Made by a program: the position numbers and the translations under genes
Notes under the pieces: model-generated
Told to the model about the DNA's origin: nothing
The model's database searches: none
What the model saw: the letters and a program-made list of their open reading frames with translations, nothing else
Shown: positions 25,802 to 35,073 of the stretch, one piece after another
Numbering within the stretch: the first letter of the stretch is position 1
Layout of the letters: each line of letters starts with the position of its first letter
From: Zunongwangia atlantica 22II14-10F7
GTDB taxonomy: Bacteria; Bacteroidota; Bacteroidia; Flavobacteriales; Flavobacteriaceae
Assembly: GCF_002094855.1 (NCBI RefSeq)
Contig: NZ_ARYN01000016.1
Coordinates: forward strand, 62,001 to 126,000
Direction of reading: 5' to 3'
DNA length: 64,000 nt

Positions 25802-26905
25802 CTACGGAAGTTTTACCCGAAAAACCTGATAAGGAAAATCTACTTTCGATTTACCATCATTCCAAACCGGTTGGCGCTGTAATTGTGAGCAGGAAAAATA
25901 CAAATAGCCATCGCTGCCAATACCCAAAGAATCTGGCCAAAGCAAACGAGAATCCTGAACCAACGTATGTACTTTCCCATCTTCAGGATCAAAATATTTC
26001 ACCGAATAATCGGTAGAATTGGTTAAATAAACACGTCCTTTTTTATCGGCTATAAGTCCGTGCGTAATCCCAACTTCGCCTAGATCTTCAACTTTTGCTG
26101 CGAGACTTTCTTCAGAAAGGGAAGCATCAGCCAAATATTTGGTTTCAATTCTGTATAAATTCAGCTTATTAATCGGTTTAAAATAGAAGTATTTGTTATC
26201 TGAAGTTAATGCAATTCCGTTCACATTCGAGCTAAAGGCTTTTCCTTCTTTATTACGCATCTCTTTACCGTGATAGCTTAACACGACATTTGTATTCGCT
26301 TTCGTGGCTTCAATATTTTTAAGAACGCTGCGAGTTTTTCCGGTTTTTAGGTCGAGAATACCAACAGCCGCCTGACCGGGATCTGAAAGATAACCTAAAC
26401 TTTTATCGGTATCGATTCTAATATCGTTTAAACCTGAAATTGTTTTATCTAAATCTTCGAAATGATAGACTTTTTCAACTTTATCAGTTTTTAAATTGAT
26501 TTTCAGTAATTTGAATTTTCCTTCTTCCGCTTTTCCGCTATCACCAAAAATTGATCCACCAGGTGAAGGCTTCGAGTCCAATACCCAAAGCATATCATTC
26601 GCATCAACATACAAATCCTGAACTTTTACAAACCGCTTTTTCTCGCTTCCCGAATGTTTGTTCCATTTCTTGTTAGAATAGGCTTTGGTTTCACCATCGA
26701 TCACTTCAGTTAAACCGTATTTATAGGGACGATCTTCAGCATAAGGAAAAGAAACAAACAAACGATTTTCAGAAGAAACACTCAAACCAATCGCCATATA
26801 TTCGCCTAAATTGGCAACAGTTTCTAGTTGATCGCTATGATATTCCTGAGCTATTATAGGCTGAAGAAAAAGCATCATTAAAAATGGAAATATAATCTTA
26901 TTCAT
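25802..26905 (-). CDS. L-dopachrome tautomerase-related/major royal jelly-like secreted protein
   Basis: The 367-residue product has a signal peptide (MNKIIFPFLMMLFLQPIIAQ) and a six-blade beta-propeller-like sequence with family features LYVDANDMLWVLDS, LNDIRIDT..LGYLSDPGQAAVGILDL, SSNVNGIALTSDNKYFYF, THGLIADKKGRVYLTNS and LLWPDSLGIGSDGYLYFSC. This matches the MRJP/'yellow' family (PF03022), whose bacterial members have no settled function. It follows two aldo/keto reductase genes but a terminator separates them. Confidence 0.82.
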   Translation of the reverse strand: MNKIIFPFLMMLFLQPIIAQEYHSDQLETVANLGEYMAIGLSVSSENRLFVSFPYAEDRPYKYGLTEVIDGETKAYSNKKWNKHSGSEKKRFVKVQDLYVDANDMLWVLDSKPSPGGSIFGDSGKAEEGKFKLLKINLKTDKVEKVYHFEDLDKTISGLNDIRIDTDKSLGYLSDPGQAAVGILDLKTGKTRSVLKNIEATKANTNVVLSYHGKEMRNKEGKAFSSNVNGIALTSDNKYFYFKPINKLNLYRIETKYLADASLSEESLAAKVEDLGEVGITHGLIADKKGRVYLTNSTDYSVKYFDPEDGKVHTLVQDSRLLWPDSLGIGSDGYLYFSCSQLQRQPVWNDGKSKVDFPYQVFRVKLP

Positions 26906-26935
26906 TATTCGATTTTATTAAATACTATAAAAAAA

Positions 26936-26975
26936 TGAAAAAACCTTCCGCCGTTACGACAGGAAGGTTTTTTCA
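26936..26975 (-). terminator. Terminator downstream of the aldo/keto reductase pair
   Basis: TGAAAAAACCTTCC (26936-26949) pairs with GGAAGGTTTTTTCA (26962-26975), a perfect 14-bp stem with T-rich end on the minus strand. Confidence 0.85.
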
Positions 26976-26989
26976 TTTCTACTTTTCAA

Positions 26990-27937
26990 TTACTTGCTGG
27001 CTTTGTCTAAAAGCTGCAAATCTTCTTGATCTAATTTAAGCTTTGGAGCTTCAAATAAGGTTCCTAAATGGCGCTCGCTGGTCGCACTTGCAATTGGCGC
27101 ACCAATATGTGTTTGTGCCATTAACCAGGCCAAAGAAACGGTAGCCTGAGTGGTATTGTGCTTTTCTGAAACCTGATCTAAAGCTTTTAAAACACCAAGA
27201 CCTTTTTCATTCAAATATTTTTTTACACTATCGCCTCGAACGCTTTTACCAAGATCATCTTCAGAGCGATATTTACCGGTTAAAAAACCTGAGGCTAATG
27301 ACCAATATGGGAAAACCGTTAGATTATATTTATCAGCCAATGGTGCATATTTAGCTTCGTAATCTGCACGCTCCAGTAAATTATAATGCGGTTGTAATGC
27401 CTGGTATTTTGGTAAGCCATTTTTTTCTGAAGCGGCGAAAGAAGCTTCCAGACGATCTGGCGAAATATTAGAAGCTGCGATGTATCTTACTTTTCCGGCT
27501 TTGATAATTTCATCATAAGCTTCTAAAGTTTCTTCAACTGGAGTTTTTTCATCATCAAAATGCGTGTAATATAAATCGATATGATCGGTCTGTAATCGTT
27601 GAAGTGATTTATCTACCGCTTCTAAAATATGCTTTTTACTGGTATCTACGGGATGAACTCCGGTTTCGCCACCTACTTTGGTAGCCAAAACAATATCATT
27701 TCGCTTACCAGATTTCTTTAGCCAATTACCAATAATTGTTTCAGATTGGCCGCCTTCACCGCCATCTACCCAGTAAGAATACATATCTGCTGTATCAATA
27801 AAATTGAAACCTTTATCGGTAAAAGCATCTAGTATTTCAAAAGATTTCTTTTCATCTAAAGTCCATCCAAAAACATTACCACCAAGATTTATGGGTGCAA
27901 CGTTTAAATCTGTCTCTCCTATTTTTATCTTTTTCAT
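26990..27937 (-). CDS. Aldo/keto reductase
   Basis: This 315-residue TIM-barrel NADPH oxidoreductase shows GGNVFGWTLDEKKSFEILDAF, NFIDTADMYSYW (catalytic Asp and Tyr), DIVLATKVGG (Lys), and IDLYYTHFDDE (His), so the DYKH tetrad is present. AASNISPDRL and YWSLASGFLTGKYR match the YajO/GpR-like subgroup. It lies 20 bases after a second aldo/keto reductase gene and is followed by a terminator. Substrate unknown. Confidence 0.92.
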   Translation of the reverse strand: MKKIKIGETDLNVAPINLGGNVFGWTLDEKKSFEILDAFTDKGFNFIDTADMYSYWVDGGEGGQSETIIGNWLKKSGKRNDIVLATKVGGETGVHPVDTSKKHILEAVDKSLQRLQTDHIDLYYTHFDDEKTPVEETLEAYDEIIKAGKVRYIAASNISPDRLEASFAASEKNGLPKYQALQPHYNLLERADYEAKYAPLADKYNLTVFPYWSLASGFLTGKYRSEDDLGKSVRGDSVKKYLNEKGLGVLKALDQVSEKHNTTQATVSLAWLMAQTHIGAPIASATSERHLGTLFEAPKLKLDQEDLQLLDKASK

Positions 27938-27957
27938 TGTAATTAAATTTCCTTGTT

Positions 27958-29085
27958 TTATTTAGGTTCTGGAGCGTTTTCAGCAATTAATCCTTTCGAT
28001 TTTAGCTCTTTCCAAAATACCTTCGGAATTTTCACATCCATAGATTTTGCATTTGCTGCAGATTGTTCGCCATTACTCGCTCCCGGAATCACACTTGCCA
28101 CCACATCTGGCGCTGCAGAAAACTGAAGTGCCGCCGTTCTTAGATCGACATTATGTTTATCGGCTACTTTTTGCAATTTTGCACGCTTGTCTTTCATCCC
28201 TTCAGGATTAGTTCCGCCGTAATTATAACGCTCTTTTCCGGCTAAAAAACCAGCATTTAAAGCAGCACCGATCACTAAACTTATCCCTTCTTTTTCACAA
28301 ACCGGGAAGACATTGTTTAGATCGTCTTCGTGAACCAACAACGAATATTGTTTTGCTGAAAGGAAAATATCTGGATCGGCAACTTCGATGGTTTCTAAAA
28401 TTGGTCTAGTGGTATTTACGCCTAATCCCCAGCCTTTAATTAAACCTTCTTCGCGCATTTTGGTAAGCTCTGGCATCGCTCCATTTTTAGCCTGCTCAAA
28501 GTATTTTTCATAATCTCCTTCCTTAAAATCTGGATTATCTGGCGATAGATCGTGAATAAAAACGATGTCGATATAGGCTAAACCTAAACGATGCAGACTT
28601 TGTTCTACCGATTTTCTGGTACCTTCAGCCGAATAATCGTATTCGTAATTCATATTCAGTTTCCCTTTCCATAAACCATCAGGCATACTGAAATCTGGAT
28701 CTGGTGTTAAGACTCTTCCCACTTTGGTAGACAACACAAAATCTTCACGCTCTTTATTGAAAAGGTAACTTCCCATTCTACGTTCGCTAATTCCTAAACC
28801 ATACCAAGGCGAAGTATCAAAATAACGAACGCCGTTATTCCACGCGGCATCCATTGCTCCACGAATTTCTTCGTCACTATTTACGTGAAAACCATTACCT
28901 GCGGCAACACCACCCATCCCAAATTTCCATTCAGGTTTAAATTTATCGCGTAAAAAATTGTCTTTAATTTTTGCTGAAGGAATCGAAACACTGCTCGAAT
29001 TTGCTGCGTTTATAATTGAAGGAGCCGCAACCATCCCCGCGGTTCCTAAAATAGATTTGTATAAAAAGTCTCTTCTGTTAGCCAT
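27958..29085 (-). CDS. Aldo/keto reductase with Tat-type leader
   Basis: The 375-residue protein begins MANRRDFLYKSILGTAGMVAAP, a twin-arginine leader, so it is probably exported folded with its cofactor. The barrel has VRYFDTSPWYGLGISERRMG (Asp/Tyr), FVLSTKVGRVL (Lys) and YIDIVFIHDLSPD (His), resembling D-threo-aldose 1-dehydrogenase-like AKRs. It precedes a cytoplasmic AKR by 20 bases, so the pair is likely one operon working on related carbonyls on both sides of the membrane (inference). Confidence 0.9.
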   Translation of the reverse strand: MANRRDFLYKSILGTAGMVAAPSIINAANSSSVSIPSAKIKDNFLRDKFKPEWKFGMGGVAAGNGFHVNSDEEIRGAMDAAWNNGVRYFDTSPWYGLGISERRMGSYLFNKEREDFVLSTKVGRVLTPDPDFSMPDGLWKGKLNMNYEYDYSAEGTRKSVEQSLHRLGLAYIDIVFIHDLSPDNPDFKEGDYEKYFEQAKNGAMPELTKMREEGLIKGWGLGVNTTRPILETIEVADPDIFLSAKQYSLLVHEDDLNNVFPVCEKEGISLVIGAALNAGFLAGKERYNYGGTNPEGMKDKRAKLQKVADKHNVDLRTAALQFSAAPDVVASVIPGASNGEQSAANAKSMDVKIPKVFWKELKSKGLIAENAPEPK

Positions 29086-29192
29086 TTTTTTAGTTTTTGT
29101 TCAGGTTCAAATTTCACAAAAAACAGACTGAACCTTCCTGTAAAAAAAGGCTATTAAGTAGTAAAAAACGGACTTGTCGCGTTAAACTCTAG

Positions 29193-30704
29193 TTAATTTG
29201 AAGCGACCTGCGATTCCGTTTCGGGAGTTTCAAACGGAATTAATTTTTTGTAATGTTCGTAGCGCAAAAAGATTTCTTTTACATATAAATAAGGCTCACG
29301 ACCACGAACAAAACCATATTTCACTTCCGGGCGATTAAAGAATTCGCGCGAGCTTAATTTCAGTAAATAATCTTCTACATTATCGTCCCAAACATTGGGA
29401 TCTTCACCAAAGGCTTTGGTAAGTCGTTGCGCATCACGAACGTGACCTAAACCACAATTGTACGCTGCCAGGGTGAATTTTATACGCTGAATACTATCTT
29501 CAACATTGCTAAAATTCTCGCGTAATTGCGCTAGATATTGGGTGCCGCCACGAATATTTTCTGATGGATTGGTAATATCGTTTACACCTAAATCTTTTGC
29601 GGTTGCCGGCATTATTTGCATTAATCCGCCAGCGCCAGCCCAGGAATTCTCGTTCGGTTGAAAGCGGGATTCTTGGAAGATCTGTGAACTCAGCAATCGC
29701 CAATCCCAACCTAGCCGTTCTACATTCTTTTTTATGATTGCATCGTACTGACTAATTTTTCCTTGATTTTTACTGTAAAATTCACTTTTAATTCGGCGAC
29801 GATAAGATTTTTTATTTTTGAAATACTTGTTGTACACCACATAATAAAAATCTTTTTTCTTGATGTTTTTTAGCCACGAATTGATTTCAGCTAAAAGTTC
29901 AGGAGAATTTTTACGCACTGCCCAGGCGATACGTTGCGAGAAACTGATCTCGGTATCAATATCCAGAATCGGATTGTAGGTTTGGTTGATCGCAGCAATG
30001 TTATAATCTGAAATGGTATAATCGATCTCACCATCGACCACCATTTTAATGATATCTTCAGTGGTTTTATCCCCAGAAACCAGTTGAATATCGATCTGCC
30101 CACCAATCTCGTCTTCCAAATTTTCTAAACGTTCAAAATACGATGAGTTCTTACGCACGTGAACGGTCTTCCCTATCATTTCAATGGGATCGTTTAGCGT
30201 TTGCTTTTTGATCTTGTACATTGGCAACTTTCTCCAGTTTTCCGGGCGACGTTGCACTAACACCTGATGTGTTAAATAGTGATATTCGGTAAAATTGACG
30301 AGCTTTTTTCGGTCTTCGGTAACCGAAAGTCCAAAGGCAATAAGATCGCCCACACCGGCATTCAGCATATCGAATAAATGATCAATGTCTTTTGCGACTT
30401 TAATATCGAGTTCGAGTTCTAAATGATCGGCAAGCTTTTTCACCAATTCATATTCAAAACCCATCGGTTTCCCGCGATATAAAAAGTAACTGGTAGAATT
30501 ATAAATGGTAATAACGGTAAGTTTCCCGTCTTTTTTAATTTCTGAAAGGTCTTTAGTATATGTAGTCGCTGTAATATCTTCAGAAACCTTAGAGCTGATG
30601 TTCTTTTTTTCAGAGCAGGCAATAGAAAAACTCAGTATAAAAAATACAAAGAACAATCGCTTTAAAATTGAATGTGAGAGAAAAGTGAGTAAAAGTCTAA
30701 TCAT
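29193..30704 (-). CDS. mltF: Membrane-bound lytic transglycosylase F
   Basis: MltF cleaves peptidoglycan glycan strands at the outer membrane. The product (503 residues from ATG 30704) is a lipoprotein (SFSIACSEKK lipobox), then a solute-binding-like domain (residues about 55-300; LTVITIYNSTSYFLYRGKPMGFEYELVKKLAD, GDLIAFGLSVTEDRKKLVNFT) and an SLT domain (about 330-480) with QESRFQPNENSWAGAGGLMQIMPATAKDLGV, including the catalytic Glu. I reject the TTG-type start at 30734 because the ATG restores a normal lipoprotein signal. No neighbour in the same pathway. Confidence 0.93.
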   Translation of the reverse strand: MIRLLLTFLSHSILKRLFFVFFILSFSIACSEKKNISSKVSEDITATTYTKDLSEIKKDGKLTVITIYNSTSYFLYRGKPMGFEYELVKKLADHLELELDIKVAKDIDHLFDMLNAGVGDLIAFGLSVTEDRKKLVNFTEYHYLTHQVLVQRRPENWRKLPMYKIKKQTLNDPIEMIGKTVHVRKNSSYFERLENLEDEIGGQIDIQLVSGDKTTEDIIKMVVDGEIDYTISDYNIAAINQTYNPILDIDTEISFSQRIAWAVRKNSPELLAEINSWLKNIKKKDFYYVVYNKYFKNKKSYRRRIKSEFYSKNQGKISQYDAIIKKNVERLGWDWRLLSSQIFQESRFQPNENSWAGAGGLMQIMPATAKDLGVNDITNPSENIRGGTQYLAQLRENFSNVEDSIQRIKFTLAAYNCGLGHVRDAQRLTKAFGEDPNVWDDNVEDYLLKLSSREFFNRPEVKYGFVRGREPYLYVKEIFLRYEHYKKLIPFETPETESQVASN

Positions 30705-30913
30705 TAAATAATTGATTTTCTGTAATATAACCAATTATTTTAACATTATAAAATTACCGCTTTATGAAAAACACCTTCGTCGGATTTCTGATTTATTAAT
30801 TGTAGATCTTTAAACTTCAGAAATATCAATATTCAACCTCTCCGGTTTAAATTAATATTCTTTAAACATTTCGTGGATGTAGTTTTTGGTAACTTACTTC
30901 AAAAGTTGCAGTT

Positions 30914-32284
30914 ATGGAATATAAATTCAGCATCAATAACATCACCTACTCTTTTAAAGATTTAAAGGAATTACTGGCAAAAGCTAGTCCGCATCGATCT
31001 GGTGATGTTCTCGCAGGCCTTGCTGCAAAAGACAACAAAGAAAGAGTTGCCGCACAATATGTTTTGAGCGAAGTACCACTAAAAGAATTTTTTGAAAATC
31101 CGATTATTCCTTATGCTGAAGATGAAGTTACCCGCTTAATTATGGACGATCATAATACTGAAGCTTTTTATCCAATTTCGGCTTTTAGCGTGGGAGAATT
31201 TAGAGATTGGTTGCTGAGCTACAATGCGACTCCGGAAATTTTAAAAGAGATAGCTCCAAGCTTAACTCCTGAAATGGTTGCGGCTGTCTCCAAATTAATG
31301 CGAAACCAGGATCTTATTAAAGTTGCGCAGAAATGTGAAGTCATCACAAAATTTAGAAACACACTTGGCTTAAAAGATCGATTTTCGGTTCGATTACAAC
31401 CCAACAATCCAGTAGACGATCCAAAAGCGATCGCGGCGAGTACGATCGACGGATTGCTTTACGGCTGTGGTGACGCGGTAATAGGCATTAACCCGGCTAC
31501 CGATAGCCCAAACGCAGTTTCAGAATTACTAAAATTACTGGACAATTTTAGGCAGCAATACGAAATTCCCACGCAAACCTGCATTTTAAGTCATATTACC
31601 ACAACGATGGAAATTATCGAAAAAGCACCCGTGGATTTAATATTTCAGTCAATTGGTGGTACTCAAAAAGCCAACGAATCTTTCGGGATCAATTTAAATA
31701 TACTTCAGGAAGCCTACGATGCCGGGCTTCAATTAAACAGAGGCGATATTGGAAATAATATGATGTATTTTGAAACCGGGCAAGGATCTGAACTTTCAGC
31801 AAATGCGCATCACGGCATCGACCAGCAAACCTGTGAAGTTCGATGTTATGCTGTGGCCAGAAAATACAATCCGCTTTTAGTAAATACAGTGGTTGGCTTT
31901 ATTGGACCAGAATATCTTTACGATGGAAAACAGATCACTCGTGCCGCTTTAGAAGATCATTTCTGCGGAAAAATTATGGGACTCCCCATGGGTTGCGATG
32001 TTTGTTATACCAATCACGCTGAAGCCGACCAGGATGATATGGATTCTTTGTTAACGCTTTTGGGCGTTGCTGGCTGCAATTATATTATGGGCGTTCCCGG
32101 TGCCGATGATGTGATGCTGAATTATCAAAGTACATCTTTTCACGATGCCATGTATCTACGGAAAGTCTTGAATAAAAAACCAGCCCCGGAATTTGAAAAA
32201 TGGCTTTTAAAAATGGGGATTTTTGATGAAAATGGAAATCGCCAAAATTTACCCGAATCTCATAAATTAATAAGCAATGGATAA
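30914..32284 (+). CDS. eutB: Ethanolamine ammonia-lyase large subunit
   Basis: EutB binds substrate and, with EutC, adenosylcobalamin to convert ethanolamine to acetaldehyde and ammonia. The 456-residue protein shows SPHRSGDVLAGLAA, RLQPNNPVDDPKAIAASTIDGLLYGCGDAVIGINPATDS, LTHITTTMEI-like SHITTTMEI, FQSIGGTQKANESFG, FETGQGSELSANAHHG, and CEVRCYAVARKYNPLLVNTVVGFIGPEYLYDG. It overlaps eutC by eight bases. No B12 riboswitch is visible upstream, and no shell, reactivase or transporter gene is near. Confidence 0.97.
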   Translation: MEYKFSINNITYSFKDLKELLAKASPHRSGDVLAGLAAKDNKERVAAQYVLSEVPLKEFFENPIIPYAEDEVTRLIMDDHNTEAFYPISAFSVGEFRDWLLSYNATPEILKEIAPSLTPEMVAAVSKLMRNQDLIKVAQKCEVITKFRNTLGLKDRFSVRLQPNNPVDDPKAIAASTIDGLLYGCGDAVIGINPATDSPNAVSELLKLLDNFRQQYEIPTQTCILSHITTTMEIIEKAPVDLIFQSIGGTQKANESFGINLNILQEAYDAGLQLNRGDIGNNMMYFETGQGSELSANAHHGIDQQTCEVRCYAVARKYNPLLVNTVVGFIGPEYLYDGKQITRAALEDHFCGKIMGLPMGCDVCYTNHAEADQDDMDSLLTLLGVAGCNYIMGVPGADDVMLNYQSTSFHDAMYLRKVLNKKPAPEFEKWLLKMGIFDENGNRQNLPESHKLISNG

Positions 32285-33032
32285 ACCTGAAATCTATAAA
32301 AACGAGATCCAAAAAGATCCCTATACGCAATTACGTGAGCTTTCTAAAGCCCGAATTGCACTTGGAAATACCGGTGGAAGCCAATCTATAAAGGATGTTT
32401 TGCAATTTCAGTTAGATCACGCTAAAGCAAGAGATGCGATTTATACCGAATTCAATATTGAAAAAATCAAGTCAGATTTATCGAATTTCGGCTTAGACAT
32501 TTTTAAATTTAAAAGTAAGGCAAAAGACCGTGAGCATTATTTAAAACGTCCGGATCTGGGGAAACTTTTAGCCGAAAGTGAATTTAAAAATGTTTCAGGA
32601 TTTGATATCATTTTTAATATTGTAGATGGTTTATCGCCAGAAGCTACTTTACAAAGCGCTAAAATCATTGAAATATTGCTTCCGAAGTTAAAAGAGAAAT
32701 ATTCCGCAGCAATTAGTATTGTTGAAAATGGACGAGTTGCTATTGGAGACGAAATTGCAGAAAAATTGAATGGAAAATTTACAGCTACTTTTATTGGGGA
32801 ACGCCCCGGCTTGTCCAGCCCAAAAAGTTTAGGTATTTATACCACCTACGATCCAAAAAGTGGAACTACAGACGAAAAAAGAAATTGTATTTCGAATATT
32901 CATAGCGATGGAATGAGTACCGCAGCGGCAGCAGAGCTTTTGGAGTTTTTAATTAATGAATCTTTTGCGAAAAAAATTAGTGGTGTATCTTTAAAATCTG
33001 ATCTAAAAAACCACAAAATCGACAATGCTTAA
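32277..33032 (+). CDS. eutC: Ethanolamine ammonia-lyase small subunit
   Basis: The 251-residue EutC contributes part of the adenosylcobalamin site. Family features are LRELSKARIALGNTGGSQS, LQFQLDHAKARDAIY, DIIFNIVDGLSPEATLQ, VENGRVAIGDEIAEKL, FIGERPGLSSPKSLGIYTTYDPKSGTTDEKRNCISNIHSDGMS. The ATG at 32277 overlaps the eutB stop by eight bases; the next gene overlaps by eight bases too, so three genes are coupled. A short N-terminal extension is normal for the family. Confidence 0.96.
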   Translation: MDKPEIYKNEIQKDPYTQLRELSKARIALGNTGGSQSIKDVLQFQLDHAKARDAIYTEFNIEKIKSDLSNFGLDIFKFKSKAKDREHYLKRPDLGKLLAESEFKNVSGFDIIFNIVDGLSPEATLQSAKIIEILLPKLKEKYSAAISIVENGRVAIGDEIAEKLNGKFTATFIGERPGLSSPKSLGIYTTYDPKSGTTDEKRNCISNIHSDGMSTAAAAELLEFLINESFAKKISGVSLKSDLKNHKIDNA

Positions 33033-33408
33033 AGCCGTTCATCATATCGCGATTATTTGTTCAGACTATCCAGCTTCAAAAAGATTTTATACTGAAATTT
33101 TAGAATTAGAGATTTTACAGGAAGTTTATCGAGAAGAAAGAGACTCCTACAAATTAGATCTCGCACTAAACGGAAAATACATTATCGAACTTTTTTCTTT
33201 CCCAAATCGACCAAAAAGGTCAAGCTTCCCAGAAGCTCAAGGTTTAAGGCATCTGGCATTTCAGGTTGATGACATCGAAAAAGCTATCTCAAAACTTAAC
33301 AAGAGAGGAGTTGAGACAGAAGATATTCGCATTGATCCTCACACCGGTAAAAAATTTACCTTCTTTAGTGATCCAGACGATCTTCCTTTAGAACTTTATG
33401 AGAATTAA
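33025..33408 (+). CDS. VOC family protein, GloA2/YaeR-like
   Basis: The 127-residue vicinal-oxygen-chelate protein has paired beta-alpha-beta-beta-beta modules: HHIAIICSDYPASKRFYTEIL, IIELFSFPNRPKR, GLRHLAFQVDDIEKAISKLN and FTFFSDPDDLPLELYE. The His and Glu metal ligands of the glyoxalase fold are kept. This YaeR/GloA2 type has no firmly known substrate. Its overlap with eutC suggests coexpression with ethanolamine breakdown, perhaps dealing with a reactive aldehyde by-product (inference). Confidence 0.88.
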   Translation: MLKAVHHIAIICSDYPASKRFYTEILELEILQEVYREERDSYKLDLALNGKYIIELFSFPNRPKRSSFPEAQGLRHLAFQVDDIEKAISKLNKRGVETEDIRIDPHTGKKFTFFSDPDDLPLELYEN

Positions 33409-33448
33409 ATAATTTAAACCACTTATTTACAGATGTTTAAATTATTTT
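33407..33448 (+). terminator. Terminator of the eutBC operon
   Basis: AAATAATTTAAAC (33407-33419) pairs perfectly with GTTTAAATTATTT (33435-33447); 13-bp AT-rich stem, T4 at the end. The left arm includes the stop codon. Confidence 0.65.
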
Positions 33449-33551
33449 GTTATCTTTAAGATAATTCAACTTATTATATTTTTTCAATCCAAACAATGAC
33501 ACCCAAATCTGCTTGAATTAATCCAATTTATTAATTTAAAAGATCGTCATT

Positions 33552-34586
33552 ATGAAAAAATACTACTTTTTTGCGCTGCTTTGCGTGTGGAGTCTTTCAG
33601 CTACACTTGCTAAAGAAATCCCAACTTGTTCGGTAGATTTGATTTTAGATCATGCGAACGAAGTAAAAACGCTAGATCTATCTAATCGCCAATTATCTGA
33701 AGTTCCTGAGGAAATTAAGAATTTCAAAAATCTGAAAGAGCTTGATCTCTCTTTTAATAATATTAAAACTTTACCAGATTTTATTGCTGATTTTAAAAAT
33801 CTGGAGAAGCTTAATCTTAGTGATAACCTTTTAGAAAGTTTACCAGAATCTATGGCTAAACTTCCTAAATTAAAGGAGCTTTCTATTAGTTTTAATCCTT
33901 TAAAATCACTTCCTAAAGAATTAAATGCACTGGAAGTTTTAAGAACCGATGCAGCTCTAAAACAAAGTACTGCCCAGTTATTGTTGCAAATTTCAAATTA
34001 TAAAAATTTGCAAGTTGTTTCTCTAGAGAAAAACAACTTAGAAAATTTTCCTGTAGCTTTTGTAAAACTTGAAAGGCTTATACAGCTTAATCTAAAGCAA
34101 AACATTATTAGAGTTTTACCCTCGGAGATGTCAGGCTTTAAAAGTTTAAAAAAATTGAATCTGGAATTCAACAATATTAGCTTGCTGCCAGACGAATTTT
34201 ATGAGTTGGGACATTTAGAATTACTGAATATTAGCAGAAATCATTTTGAAGAATTCCCGGTAGTGATCACTAAACTATTTAAATTGAAAACCTTAAATGT
34301 TAGCCAGAATCCTATTGCAAAGCTTCCCACTTCCATAGAAAAATTGCAGAACTTGGAAGATTTAAATCTTTTTGATCTTGAAATTGTTGCTTTACCTGCT
34401 GAATTTAAAAATTTAAAGAAGCTAAAAATTATTGAACTAGGTAGTAATCCCCTAGCGAACACAAAATTACTTTCTGAAATGAAGAATCTTAAGAAAATTG
34501 GTTTAGGTGGAATTTATGGTATTGAAAAAAAGAACCAAAAAAATCTATTTGCATCTTTACCTGATTGCCAGATTGTAATGAATTAA
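33552..34586 (+). CDS. Exported leucine-rich repeat protein
   Basis: The 344-residue product has a signal peptide (MKKYYFFALLCVWSLSATLA) followed by about eleven 22-24-residue leucine-rich repeats, such as LKELDLSFNNIKTLPDFI, LEKLNLSDNLLESLPESM, LQVVSLEKNNLENFPVAF and LKTLNVSQNPIAKLPTSI. The LxxLPxx form is the bacterial/plant-type repeat used for protein binding. No anchor or sorting domain is seen; the protein is probably periplasmic or released. A REP-like element and a terminator follow. Ligand unknown. Confidence 0.9.
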   Translation: MKKYYFFALLCVWSLSATLAKEIPTCSVDLILDHANEVKTLDLSNRQLSEVPEEIKNFKNLKELDLSFNNIKTLPDFIADFKNLEKLNLSDNLLESLPESMAKLPKLKELSISFNPLKSLPKELNALEVLRTDAALKQSTAQLLLQISNYKNLQVVSLEKNNLENFPVAFVKLERLIQLNLKQNIIRVLPSEMSGFKSLKKLNLEFNNISLLPDEFYELGHLELLNISRNHFEEFPVVITKLFKLKTLNVSQNPIAKLPTSIEKLQNLEDLNLFDLEIVALPAEFKNLKKLKIIELGSNPLANTKLLSEMKNLKKIGLGGIYGIEKKNQKNLFASLPDCQIVMN

Positions 34587-34592
34587 AGAAAA

Positions 34593-34663
34593 CTACCTCG
34601 GGGCAAGCCCTTGAGGCATTTGTTGGAAACAAATTTTAAATTTCGAGGCAAGCCTCGGGGGGA
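34593..34663. repeat. REP-like paired palindromes
   Basis: Two palindromic cores of the form GAGGCAAGCCTC lie about 30 bases apart: CCTCGGGGCAAGCCCTTGAGG at 34596-34615 region and CGAGGCAAGCCTCG at 34644-34657. A diverged copy of the left half occurs at 60046-60080. This looks like a dispersed flavobacterial REP-like element. Confidence 0.65.
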
Positions 34664-34686
34664 TTATAGCCTTTGGCGTTGCCACT

Positions 34687-34712
34687 AAAAAAGGGATGCA
34701 ATGCATCCCTTT
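34687..34712 (+). terminator. Terminator after the LRR gene
   Basis: AAAAGGGATGCA and TGCATCCCTTTT form a near-perfect 12-bp palindrome with A- and T-rich ends. Confidence 0.75.
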
Positions 34713-35025
34713 TCGCAACTAACCAGTTTTCTAATATCATACCAACCTAACCAAAAATGAATGATATTATAAGATAAATCATGTAATCAATGCTTCATCT
34801 CGAGACAATATTAAAATATAAGTTTCAATAAATAAAACTTTTCTTATAAAAAAAATCAAATTATCGACAAATAACACAAAAAAAAGGATAAAATGATTTT
34901 TTATGAACGTTTGAAAATGAATAATTTAGAATTATTTAATGTTTATTAAACACTTAAAAAATGAAATTTTATAGGTTTTGCAAACATTATTTTTACTAAT
35001 TATCATATTTTATCAAAATTAAAGT
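34713..35025. other. AT-rich gap upstream of the Nudix regulator
   Basis: No open frame, hairpin or RNA signature is seen. The string ACCAACCTAACCAAAAATG at 34742-34760 starts no useful frame. A promoter follows at 35026. Confidence 0.45.
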
Positions 35026-35055
35026 TTGATTAATTAAAATCTAAATGTAATTTTG
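35026..35055 (+). promoter_or_regulatory. Promoter of the Nudix-type regulator
   Basis: TTG (35026-35028), 19 bases, then TAATTTTG (35048-35055) fits the Bacteroidetes consensus exactly; the ATG at 35074 is 18 bases downstream. Confidence 0.7.
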
Positions 35056-35073
35056 ATAATCAAATCAGTTTCA

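Noticed and set aside
30735-30913. Cobalamin riboswitch upstream of eutB
   Set aside because: No B12-box-like sequence or branched structure was recognised in this short AT-rich leader.
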